Below the pieces are notes generated by a model, which worked only from the letters and a program-made list of their open reading frames with translations, searched no databases and had not been told where the DNA came from. A program made the position numbers and the translations under genes. This document shows, in pieces, positions 1 through 5,889 of a DNA stretch of 5,889 nucleotides. This DNA is from Acetobacteraceae bacterium. Lineage in GTDB: Bacteria; Pseudomonadota; Alphaproteobacteria; Acetobacterales; Acetobacteraceae. Numbering within the stretch: position 1 is the first letter of the stretch; every line of letters starts with the position of its first letter. The stretch is taken from positions 1-5,889 of the forward strand of contig CANJXD010000378.1 in NCBI GenBank assembly GCA_947478535.1, given 5' to 3'.

Positions 1-770
1 CCAATGCGCTCCAGCGCCGCACGAAATCCCGGCGCGGTGTCGCCGGCCATCAGCTCGACATAGCCCCAGCGGCCTTCGAGCGGCTCGGCGTTGCCCGTTA
101 AGCCGGCGGCGGCAAGCTGCGCCGCGACCAGGCCGTTCTTCGCCGCCAGCCCGGCATGCAGCGGTTTGGCCATGCTGCCGAATTGTCGTTTCGACCCGCC
201 CGCCATGCTGGTAGCCAGCGAGATAGCCATCGCCGTTCTCGACGCGTCCAGCTTCAGCAGCCGCGCGCAGGCCGCCGCGACGCCCATGGAGCCGAGAGAC
301 AGCGTGGTGTGCCAGCCCCGCGTGTAGTGAACCAGGTTCATGGCCTCGCCCAGCCGCGCCAGCACTTCGAACCCGACAAGATAGGCATCGAGGCACTCGG
401 CGCCCGAGGCATCGCGCGCTTCACCCAGGGCTAGGATCGCCGGTACCAGGGCGGCGCTGGGATGCGACATCGCCGGCTCGAGCACATCGTCATAGTCCAG
501 AGCATGCGCAGCCGTGCCATTAACTAGGGCGGCCCAGGGCGCGGCCAGGTCGCGGCCGCCGAACACGAGGCATGAACCGCCTCCCCAATCCGACGCGGCG
601 CACCGCGCGGCGACGGTGCATGCCTCTGCCTGACCCGCCAGCATGACCGCGACGGTGTCGGTGAAGGCGCGCCGCGCGCCATCCTGGCAGATCGCTGACC
701 AAGTCCGCGGCGCATCCGCGCACCAGGCGGACAGGCGCGCGGTAGGCGAGGCTTGCACTGCATCAGGCAT
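1..770 (-). CDS. MmgE/PrpD family protein (N-terminal part; runs off the left edge)
   Basis: This is the N-terminal 256 residues or so of an MmgE/PrpD-family enzyme. The family (usually about 450 residues) includes 2-methylcitrate dehydratase, cis-aconitate decarboxylase and iminodisuccinate epimerase, all soluble enzymes acting on small carboxylic acids. I translated the minus strand from 770 to the edge without meeting a stop. Family hallmarks are NGTAAHALDYDD at residues 84-95, SHPS with His103, RGWHTT with His154, and GSMAKPLHAG at 198-207 with Lys202 and His205. From memory, Asp93, His103, His159 and Lys207 line the cis-aconitate decarboxylase pocket; Asp94/95, His103, His154 and Lys202 here look equivalent, so the enzyme appears catalytically intact as far as visible. 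The C-terminal domain is outside the window. ATG770 is preferred over in-frame ATG776 and ATG800 because GAGGAG lies 6 nt before it. The gene follows the LysR gene on the same strand. Family is firm; substrate unknown. Confidence 0.93.
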   Translation of the reverse strand, partial: MPDAVQASPTARLSAWCADAPRTWSAICQDGARRAFTDTVAVMLAGQAEACTVAARCAASDWGGGSCLVFGGRDLAAPWAALVNGTAAHALDYDDVLEPAMSHPSAALVPAILALGEARDASGAECLDAYLVGFEVLARLGEAMNLVHYTRGWHTTLSLGSMGVAAACARLLKLDASRTAMAISLATSMAGGSKRQFGSMAKPLHAGLAAKNGLVAAQLAAAGLTGNAEPLEGRWGYVELMAGDTAPGFRAALERI

Positions 771-804
771 GACCATCTCCTCAGGCTCTGCGGGGAGCAT
801 GGTC
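771..804 (-). promoter_or_regulatory. Possible hairpin covering the MmgE/PrpD ribosome binding site
   Basis: In the leftward transcript GACCAU (804-799) can pair perfectly with AUGGUC (776-771). After one bulged base (798), CUCC (797-794) pairs with GGAG (780-777). The stem ends immediately before the start codon at 770 and buries most of the Shine-Dalgarno sequence. There is no U-tract, so it is not an intrinsic terminator. It could limit translation of the PrpD-family gene unless opened by ribosomes or another factor. The pairing is seen in the sequence; the regulatory role is inference. The rest of the 771-850 gap shows nothing recognisable. Confidence 0.3.
777..782 (-). promoter_or_regulatory. 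Ribosome binding site of the MmgE/PrpD gene
   Basis: On the minus strand GAGGAG is followed by 6 nt (ATGGTC) and then ATG at 770. The spacing suits ATG770; it directly abuts the upstream in-frame ATG776, and ATG800 has no such motif. This decides the start codon. Confidence 0.7.
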
Positions 805-850
805 GCCGCAGGCCGAAGCGCGCAAGTCGGCGGCACTTGGCGACGGCGGG

Positions 851-1732
851 TCAGGGTGCTTTCAGCAGCTTCTCCAACGCCGCAACCAAGCCGGCCGCGT
901 ACCGGGACAGCGGATGGTTGCCCCCGACCATTAGCGTGACCGGCAGCATGACGGCGGGGCGGAACGGTCGCCAGCCGACGCCCGGAAGCCGAAGATGCGC
1001 CGTGAAGCTGTCGGCCAGCGCCAAGCCGACGCCCTGCTGCACGTAGCAAGCCGCCATCACGCTCATGTTCACCTGCAGGCCGACGTCGCGCCGGGCGCCC
1101 GCGCTGTCGAAGGCCTGGTCCAGCAGGCGGCCGAAATGCGTGTCGCTGCCGAAAGAGATCAGCGGCTGTTCCGCCAGATCGCGGGGCGTCACGAACGGCC
1201 GATCCAGCAGTTGATGGCCGAGCGGCGCCAGCAGGATCATCTCGGCGGCACCAAACACACGCACCGTAAGCCCGGGAAGCTGCACCGGCGACAGTGCCAG
1301 GCCGATATCAGCCTCGCCCGCCAGCACCGCCTCCGCTACCCCCCGCGCAGGCAGCATCTGGGACGAGACCCTGACGCCGGGATAGCGCTGCTGGAACGAC
1401 CGCGCCGCCATCGGCAACAGCGCGGTCGCGCAGGTGGAGGAGGCGGCGACCCGCACCAGCCCGGCGCCGCCGGTCCTCAGCTCCCCGGTCAACCGCTGGA
1501 AGGCCGCAAGCTCGCCTATGATCCGTTCCGCGTCAGGCAGCAGGCGCTCGGCTTCCGGTGTTGGGTAGAGCCGGCCTTTGATCGGCCGCAGCAGCCGGAA
1601 GCCCAGGCTTCGCTCCATCGCGCGCACCGCTTTGCTAACGGCGGGCTGCGTCAGGCCAAGGAAGCTCGCGGCGCCGGTGATCGTGCCACTGCGCATGATC
1701 GCGTGAAAAATTTCCAGCTGGCGGGCGTTCAT
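851..1732 (-). CDS. LysR-type transcriptional regulator, OccR/NocR-like
   Basis: A 293-residue LysR-type regulator of usual family length. The N-terminal winged helix-turn-helix spans about residues 2-60: an AIMRSGTITGAASFLGLTQ stretch (11-29), the recognition helix PAVSKAVRAME (30-40), then GFRLLRPIKGRLYPTPEA (44-61). The IKGRLYPTPEA wing resembles the OccR/NocR opine-catabolism branch as I remember it. A linker helix leads into a periplasmic-binding-protein-like effector domain from about residue 90 (LVRVAASS...) to the end. These proteins are cytoplasmic tetramers that bind T-N11-A sites and respond to a pathway metabolite. The start is supported by GAGGAG 7 nt upstream. The gene diverges from hyuAB, and a perfect T-N11-A palindrome lies 16 nt beyond its start codon, so it probably controls hyuAB and itself. 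The downstream PrpD-family gene, 80 bp away on the same strand, may be co-transcribed. Effector unknown. Confidence 0.95.
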   Translation of the reverse strand: MNARQLEIFHAIMRSGTITGAASFLGLTQPAVSKAVRAMERSLGFRLLRPIKGRLYPTPEAERLLPDAERIIGELAAFQRLTGELRTGGAGLVRVAASSTCATALLPMAARSFQQRYPGVRVSSQMLPARGVAEAVLAGEADIGLALSPVQLPGLTVRVFGAAEMILLAPLGHQLLDRPFVTPRDLAEQPLISFGSDTHFGRLLDQAFDSAGARRDVGLQVNMSVMAACYVQQGVGLALADSFTAHLRLPGVGWRPFRPAVMLPVTLMVGGNHPLSRYAAGLVAALEKLLKAP

Positions 1733-1739
1733 CTTCGGG

Positions 1740-1745
1740 CTCCTC
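1740..1745 (-). promoter_or_regulatory. Ribosome binding site of the LysR-type regulator
   Basis: GAGGAG on the minus strand lies 7 nt before ATG at 1732, a near-ideal Shine-Dalgarno and spacing. It fixes the regulator's start. It sits only two bases from the edge of the operator palindrome, so the operator occupies the regulator's promoter/leader region. Confidence 0.75.
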
Positions 1746-1747
1746 GG

Positions 1748-1768
1748 GGCATAACTCCAAGTTATGCC
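1748..1768. promoter_or_regulatory. LysR-type operator: perfect palindrome with T-N11-A core
   Basis: GGCATAAC (1748-1755) and GTTATGCC (1761-1768) are perfect reverse complements separated by TCCAA. The core reads ATAA-N7-TTAT, with T1752 and A1764 forming the T-N11-A of LysR-type binding sites; ATAA-N7-TTAT is, as I recall, the high-affinity OccR site. It lies in the gap between the divergent LysR gene and hyuA, 16 nt from the regulator's start codon and about 80 nt upstream of hyuA. This fits activation of hyuAB combined with autorepression. The palindrome is seen directly; binding by the adjacent regulator is a strong inference. Confidence 0.75.
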
Positions 1769-1790
1769 TTTGCCTCACCTCTTGTGTCGA
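1761..1790 (-). promoter_or_regulatory. Possible sigma70-type promoter of the LysR gene
   Basis: On the minus strand TCGACA (1790-1785) matches the -35 consensus at five of six positions. It is followed after 18 nt by CATAAC (1766-1761), which matches four of six of the -10 consensus. The -10 element would lie inside the right arm of the operator palindrome, so regulator bound there would block its own transcription. Short matches like these occur by chance; treat as a candidate. Confidence 0.35.
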
Positions 1791-1815
1791 CCGCGCGTGG
1801 GTGCCCGGTCATGCT
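1787..1815 (+). promoter_or_regulatory. Weak candidate promoter of hyuAB
   Basis: TCGACC (1787-1792), 17 nt, then CATGCT (1810-1815) makes a poor sigma70-like promoter. It would start transcription near 1822, about 64 bp from the centre of the operator palindrome (1758). That is the usual distance between a LysR-type recognition site and an activated start. A weak promoter is expected if it depends on the activator. The elements match consensus poorly, so the call rests mostly on geometry. Confidence 0.2.
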
Positions 1816-1832
1816 CCATGCCGCGACACTGC

Positions 1833-1837
1833 AGGGG
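1833..1837 (+). promoter_or_regulatory. Candidate ribosome binding site of hyuA
   Basis: AGGGG lies 9 nt before ATG1847 and 3 nt before in-frame ATG1841. Spacing favours 1847, though neither distance is ideal. ATG1811, also in frame, has no Shine-Dalgarno sequence upstream. Confidence 0.45.
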
Positions 1838-1846
1838 TGTATGGGA

Positions 1847-3898
1847 ATGGGTCACCGCGTCGGTGTCGATATTGGCGGCACCTTCATCGACTTCTGTCTC
1901 TGGGACGACGATAAGCAGGAGTTGCACAGCCTAAAGGTGCTCACCACGCCGCAGACCCCGGGGGCAGAGCTGCTGCGCGGGCTCGACCTGCTGCAGGAAC
2001 GCCATGGCATCCGCCCATCGGACATCGTCAGCTTCGTGCACGGCACGACGGTTGGCATCAACACCGTCATCCAGCGCAAGGGCGCCGACCTGGCGCTGAT
2101 CACCACCGAGCATTTCGAGGATGTCATCGAGCTGGCGCGGCTGCGCATGCCCGAGGCCTACAGCCTGTTCTCCCGCCGCGGTGCGCCGCTGGTGCCGCGC
2201 GACCGCATCTTCGGCATCGGCGGCCGCATCCTTGCGGACGGGTCGGAGGAGTCACCGATCGACGAGGCTTCGGTGCTAGCCGCCGTCGCGCGGGCGCGCG
2301 CCAAGGGCGTCGCCGGCATAATCGTCTCGCTACTCAACGCCTACCGCAATCCGGCGCATGAGGAGCAGGCCGCGGCGCTGGTGCAGCGCGCCGCGCCGGA
2401 GCTGTTCGTGTTCCGCTCGAGCGAGGTCTGGCCGGTCATCCGCGAGTACGAGCGCACCACCACCGCGCTGATCAACGGCTATGTTCATCCCAAGATCCGC
2501 GACTACCTGGACCGTCTGATCGAGGGGCTGCGCGGCCGGGGCGTCACCGCGGAGCCGCTAGTCACCAAGTCGAACGGCGGTATCATGTCGGCTGAGCTCG
2601 GCAAGCGCGCCTGCGTCAGTATGGTTCTGTCCGGCACCGCCTCCGGCGTCATGGGCGCGTCCTGGGTAGCGCGCGAAGCGGCGGAGCCGAACGTCGTCAC
2701 CCTCGACATCGGCGGCACCAGTGCCGATGTGGCGCTGATCATCGACGGCCGACCGCAATTCGGCACCGGCGAGAAAATCGGGGACCTACCGCTGTATATC
2801 CCGAGCGTTGCAGTTTCGTCGATCGGCGACGGCGGCGGGTCGATCGCCTGGGTGGACGGATTTGGAGTGCTGAAGGTCGGACCGGAAAGCGCGGGGTCGT
2901 CGCCCGGGCCCGCCTGCTACGGCCGTGGCGGCACCCGGCCCACCATCACCGATGCATTCGCAGTTTGCGGCTTCCTAGGCCAGCACGACCTCGCCTATGG
3001 CTCCTTCCGCCCCGATGTGACGCTAGCGCGCCAAGCCGTCGCCGGGCTAGCGGCGCGACTGGAGATGACGCCGGAGCGGACGGCGGAATCGATCATTCGC
3101 ATCGCCATCTCCGGCATGTTCGCCGAGGTGAACAAGCTCGTCGCCCGCTATGGTGTCGACCCCCGCGACTTCGCGCTGCTGACCTTCGGCGGCGCCGGGC
3201 CGATGCTCGGCTGCTTCCTGGCGCGAGAGCTCGGCATGCGGCGCGTGCTGATCCCGGCCCGGCCCGGCATCGTCAGCGCGCTGGGCGGGCTGGTCTGCGA
3301 CGTGAAGAACGACTTCATCCGCACGCTGTTCATCACCGCGGATGCGGTGGGCGCGCCGAAGCTGCGGCAGGAAGCCGCTGGGCTGCTGGCGCAGGCCACC
3401 ACATGGCTGCACGAGGAGCAGGGGTTCCGCGGGGAGGCGCTGCCGTCCTGGCTCGCCGACATGCATTATCGCGGGCAGTCGTTCGAGATCGAGGTCCCGC
3501 TCGACGCGGCGGCGGTGACGGAAGCCGACATGGCCGGCATCACCGAGGCCTTCCATCGCGCGCATGAAGCCATCTACGACTTCTGCGACCGCGAGTCCGC
3601 CGTACAGATCATGAACCTGCGTCTGGTAATGGCCGGGGCTTCTCCCAAGCCCTTCCTGCGGCGATTGCCGGAGGCAACCGGCGCGCCGCCGGTCGACCGC
3701 CTGCTGCAGGTGTTCTTCGACGACGGCTGGCACCAGGTGCCGCTGCATCGCCGCGCAGCGCTGCTCGCGGGGCACCGCTTCGCTGGCCCCTGCGTCGTTG
3801 CGCAGGATGACAGCACCGCCTGCATCCCGCCCGGCTTCGCGGCCCGGGTGGACGGGATGGGCAACATCCTCCTCGAAGGTACGGACGACGCGGCATGA
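1847..3898 (+). CDS. hyuA: Hydantoinase/oxoprolinase family, HyuA-type (ATP-dependent) subunit
   Basis: A 683-residue HyuA-type subunit of normal family length, in the N-methylhydantoinase A / 5-oxoprolinase / acetone carboxylase superfamily. These cytoplasmic enzymes use ATP with a HyuB partner to open cyclic amides or activate ketones. The N-terminal domain starts with RVGVDIGGTFIDF (4-16), an actin-like phosphate-binding loop, followed by VHGTTVGINTVIQRKGA and a TTEHFEDVIELARL segment. The central domain has a second phosphate loop LDIGGTSAD (286-294), GDGGGS (327-332), and VGP at 344-346 running into SPGPACYGRGG and TITDA (to 370). FGGAGPML follows at 447-454, where many relatives have GGAGPLHA, so the usual His is absent. 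The C-terminal part has MHYRGQSFE (539-547) and FHRAHEAIYDF (569-579). ATG1847 is preferred, 1841 possible. The hyuB start overlaps this stop. Family is firm; substrate is not. Confidence 0.93.
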   Translation: MGHRVGVDIGGTFIDFCLWDDDKQELHSLKVLTTPQTPGAELLRGLDLLQERHGIRPSDIVSFVHGTTVGINTVIQRKGADLALITTEHFEDVIELARLRMPEAYSLFSRRGAPLVPRDRIFGIGGRILADGSEESPIDEASVLAAVARARAKGVAGIIVSLLNAYRNPAHEEQAAALVQRAAPELFVFRSSEVWPVIREYERTTTALINGYVHPKIRDYLDRLIEGLRGRGVTAEPLVTKSNGGIMSAELGKRACVSMVLSGTASGVMGASWVAREAAEPNVVTLDIGGTSADVALIIDGRPQFGTGEKIGDLPLYIPSVAVSSIGDGGGSIAWVDGFGVLKVGPESAGSSPGPACYGRGGTRPTITDAFAVCGFLGQHDLAYGSFRPDVTLARQAVAGLAARLEMTPERTAESIIRIAISGMFAEVNKLVARYGVDPRDFALLTFGGAGPMLGCFLARELGMRRVLIPARPGIVSALGGLVCDVKNDFIRTLFITADAVGAPKLRQEAAGLLAQATTWLHEEQGFRGEALPSWLADMHYRGQSFEIEVPLDAAAVTEADMAGITEAFHRAHEAIYDFCDRESAVQIMNLRLVMAGASPKPFLRRLPEATGAPPVDRLLQVFFDDGWHQVPLHRRAALLAGHRFAGPCVVAQDDSTACIPPGFAARVDGMGNILLEGTDDAA

Positions 3899-5883
3899 GC
3901 CTCGACAAGATCACGCTGGAAATCTTCGCCAACCACGCCCGCGCCGCCGCGGAGAACATGGCGTATACGCTGTACCGCACGGCTCATTCGACCTTCGTCA
4001 AGGAGACAGAGGACTTCACCATCCAGATCCTGGATGCGCAGGGGCGTACCTGCGCCGTGCCGCTGGACCTCGGCGCCACCTGGTATCCCGGCATCGACTA
4101 CGGCCAGGCGATCCCCATGATCCCGGACTACGAGCCTGGCGACATCGGCATGACCAACGATCCCTATGCCGGCTACCTCGCCACCCATACGCCAGACCTG
4201 GTAATCTGGAAGCCGGTTTTCCAGGACGGCGAGATCCTGTGCTTCGTCGCCGGGCATATCCACAACACCGACATGGGCGGCGCGGTACCCGCCAGCCTAT
4301 CGCGCGCGCTCACCGAGATCCACCAGGAGGGCATCCGCTTCCGCCCGTCCAAGCTCTACTGCGCCGGCCAGCTGAACCAACCGCTGGTGGACGTGATGAT
4401 GAACAATGTCCGCAAGCCCGACCTCAACCTCGGCGACCTGAAGGCCTTCGTCGGCGCGATGAACACTGGCGAGCGCAAGGTGCGCGGCATGATCGCCAAG
4501 TTCGGCGCCGCCACCATGAAGCAGGGGCTCGCGGACCTGCTGGATTACGCCGAGCACCAGGCGCGCGAGATCCTGCGGACGATACCCGATGGCGAGTATT
4601 TCTTCGCCGACTATGCGGACGAGGACGGGCCCGACGGCCATCCAGCGCGATTGGCAGTGACGCTGCGGATCCGGGGGGACTCGGCCATGCTGGATTTCAC
4701 CGGCACCGATCCGCAGCTGACCTCCTCGCTCAACGTACCGACCGGCGGCAACCCGCACCACACGCTGATGCTGGTGGGCGTGTACTATGTGCTCTACTCG
4801 CTCAACCCGAACCTGCTGCTGAACCATGGGCTGACGCGCCCCTTCCACTGCATCCTGCCGGAAGGGACCATGGTGAACCCGCAGTTTCCGGCTGCCGTGG
4901 GCATGCGCAGCCTCTCCTGCGCGCGGCTGCGCAGCCTGCTGTTCGGCGCCTTCGGCATGGCCATGCCGGAACGCATGCCGGCGGCGCCGGCCGGGTCGTC
5001 CTCCATCGTCAATGTCATGACGCATGACGACCGCACTGGGCAGTCCGTGATCGCCGCGGTCAATCCCGTGGTCGGTGGAGCCGGCGGCATGCCGCACGGC
5101 GACGGCACCGATGGCTCCGGGGCCGACGCCGCCTATCTGAAGAACACACCGATCGAGATCACCGAGGCCGAGGTGCCCATCCGCTTCCGCCGCTACGGCC
5201 TGGCATCTGGCACCGGAGGCGCCGGGCGCTGGCGCGGCGGGCTGGCGACGCAGATGGAATTCCAGGTGTTCACGCCGAACACCCGCATCACTGCGCGCAA
5301 CCGCGACCGCTGCCGCTTCCAGGCCTGGGGCATCCTAGGCGGCAAGGCGGGCAAGCCTTCCACTATGCTGCTTAATCCGGGGCGGGCGGACATGCGCCGG
5401 CTGGACAACATCGATACCTTCGTAGCCAACCCCGGAGACTTTATCCGCATCGTCTCGCCCGGCGGCGGAGGTCGTGGCGACCCGCTTGAACGCGAGCCGG
5501 AGCGCGTTCTGCACGACGTGGTGTGCGGCTATGTCGCACCGGCAGACGCGGAAGCGGACTATGGCGTGGTGATCCGCGATGACGCCGTCGACCTGCCGGC
5601 GACCGAAGCGCTGCGCGAATCGCGCCGCAGCAACGATCCTGTCCCGCATTTTCACTTCGGAGCCGCGCGTGACGCCTTCGAACGGGTCTGGACGGCGTCC
5701 GCCTACCTTGCGATGACGCGGATCCTCGCCGCGCTGCCGGTGCATTGGCGCTTCTTCGTCAAGCGCAAGCTGATGGAGGCGGTGCGGGCCGAGGGCAGCG
5801 GCGGCGCCGAGGTCGAGGCGGCCTTCACGGCGCTGCAGGCCGAGTTGCCCTACATGCGGCTGCGGCAGGCGGCGGAATCATGA
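3895..5883 (+). CDS. hyuB: Hydantoinase/oxoprolinase family, HyuB-type subunit
   Basis: A 662-residue HyuB-type subunit expected to form a complex with the preceding HyuA. It begins with DKITLEIFANHARAAAENMA and YRTAHSTFVKETEDFT, the standard family opening. A conserved polar cluster follows: NDPY (88-91), THTPD with His98 and Asp101, and GHIHNTDMGG (120-129) with His121, His123 and Asp126. These are likely metal or active-site ligands, by analogy with family members. EIHQEGIRFRPSKLY, the LTSSLNVPTGGNPHHT region, GTGGAGRWRGG and the glycine-rich GGGGRGDP (523-530) complete the usual domain. About 130 residues follow GGGGRGDP; the last 80 (583-662) look like an additional mainly helical tail containing HFHFGAARDAFERVW and LPVHWRFFVKRKL. 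ATG3895 overlaps the hyuA stop as ATGA and lacks a well-placed Shine-Dalgarno (GAAGG lies 15 nt away), pointing to translational coupling. Confidence 0.93.
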   Translation: MSLDKITLEIFANHARAAAENMAYTLYRTAHSTFVKETEDFTIQILDAQGRTCAVPLDLGATWYPGIDYGQAIPMIPDYEPGDIGMTNDPYAGYLATHTPDLVIWKPVFQDGEILCFVAGHIHNTDMGGAVPASLSRALTEIHQEGIRFRPSKLYCAGQLNQPLVDVMMNNVRKPDLNLGDLKAFVGAMNTGERKVRGMIAKFGAATMKQGLADLLDYAEHQAREILRTIPDGEYFFADYADEDGPDGHPARLAVTLRIRGDSAMLDFTGTDPQLTSSLNVPTGGNPHHTLMLVGVYYVLYSLNPNLLLNHGLTRPFHCILPEGTMVNPQFPAAVGMRSLSCARLRSLLFGAFGMAMPERMPAAPAGSSSIVNVMTHDDRTGQSVIAAVNPVVGGAGGMPHGDGTDGSGADAAYLKNTPIEITEAEVPIRFRRYGLASGTGGAGRWRGGLATQMEFQVFTPNTRITARNRDRCRFQAWGILGGKAGKPSTMLLNPGRADMRRLDNIDTFVANPGDFIRIVSPGGGGRGDPLEREPERVLHDVVCGYVAPADAEADYGVVIRDDAVDLPATEALRESRRSNDPVPHFHFGAARDAFERVWTASAYLAMTRILAALPVHWRFFVKRKLMEAVRAEGSGGAEVEAAFTALQAELPYMRLRQAAES

Positions 5884-5889
5884 TCGCTC
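5880..5889 (+). CDS. Possible start of a third cistron after hyuB (edge fragment)
   Basis: ATG at 5880 overlaps the hyuB stop as ATGA, the same arrangement as at the hyuA-hyuB junction, and reads Met-Ile-Ala to the window edge. Only GGCGG upstream resembles a weak Shine-Dalgarno, consistent with translation coupled to hyuB. Ten bases cannot show identity. A third subunit, a transporter or a further catabolic enzyme would all be plausible in this operon. Confidence 0.4.

Noticed and set aside
91..434. Two short plus-strand open frames near the left end.
   Set aside because: The minus strand here encodes the MmgE/PrpD protein with several invariant motifs; the plus-strand frames have no motif and no convincing start context.
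771..850. A transcription terminator between the LysR gene and the PrpD-family gene.
   Set aside because: The only stem found (771-804) has no U-tract and includes the downstream gene's ribosome binding site, so it does not look like an intrinsic terminator.
995..1846. The hyuA reading frame stays open for about 850 bases upstream, antisense to the LysR gene, giving an apparent 967-residue protein.
   Set aside because: The upstream part translates to low-complexity Arg/Gln/His-rich sequence, typical of the antisense of a high-GC gene. HyuA homology starts only at about 1847, and the opposite strand holds a complete LysR-type protein with a good Shine-Dalgarno.
1811..1846. An earlier hyuA start at ATG1811, adding 12 residues.
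   Set aside because: No Shine-Dalgarno precedes it, the added residues do not resemble the family N-terminus (which begins just before RVGVDIGGTF), and it would overlap the candidate promoter.
3798..5027. Plus-strand open frame of about 409 codons overlapping the hyuA end and most of hyuB.
   Set aside because: Its translation is Arg/Pro/Gly-rich with no family motif, while hyuB in another frame is continuous and carries clear HyuB motifs. It is a GC-bias shadow.
3047..5097. Several long minus-strand open frames opposite hyuA and hyuB (for example 3047-3775, 3574-4263 and 4297-5097).
   Set aside because: They mirror well-conserved sense genes, lack recognisable domains and have skewed composition expected for antisense frames in GC-rich coding DNA.
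1847..5883. Assigning hyuAB specifically as acetone carboxylase alpha/beta subunits.
   Set aside because: Both proteins appear shorter than the acetone carboxylase subunits as I recall them and no gamma subunit is visible, so only the superfamily can be supported from this window.

Overview
The window is GC-rich, tightly packed bacterial DNA with strong G/C bias at third codon positions. It looks like chromosomal catabolic DNA from a high-GC proteobacterium, for example an acetobacterial, rhizobial or Bordetella-like lineage. That placement is inferred from composition and gene families; nothing in the window fixes the taxon. I see no RNA genes, insertion sequences, CRISPR arrays or long repeats.

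Layout: two divergent transcription units leave a 114-bp control region at 1733-1846. Leftward (minus strand), a LysR-type regulator (851-1732) is followed after 80 bp by an MmgE/PrpD-family enzyme (770 to beyond the left edge; about 256 N-terminal residues present). Rightward (plus strand), a hydantoinase/oxoprolinase pair lies in order: an HyuA-type ATP-dependent subunit (about 1847-3898), then an HyuB-type subunit (3895-5883). The two overlap by the 4 bases ATGA. A second ATGA at 5880-5883 suggests a third cistron starting at the right edge. No gene-free stretch exceeds about 115 bp.

The best regulatory signal is a perfect 8-bp inverted repeat with a 5-bp spacer at 1748-1768. It contains ATAA-N7-TTAT, a textbook LysR-type T-N11-A box, placed between the regulator and the hyu genes. 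The regulator's DNA-binding domain resembles the OccR/NocR branch, for which this type of site has been described. The simplest model is that the regulator senses a small catabolic effector, activates hyuAB, and limits its own synthesis and that of the co-directional PrpD gene.

The joint function is inferred. HyuAB-type complexes use ATP to open cyclic amides or to carboxylate ketones. MmgE/PrpD enzymes act on small carboxylic acids as dehydratases, decarboxylases or epimerases. Together they suggest a peripheral pathway that activates a cyclic amide, lactam or ketone and processes the resulting organic acid. The substrate cannot be read from the sequence. The families are known; the less ordinary points are the operator, a possible hairpin over the PrpD ribosome binding site, an altered HyuA motif, a long HyuB tail and the possible third cistron.
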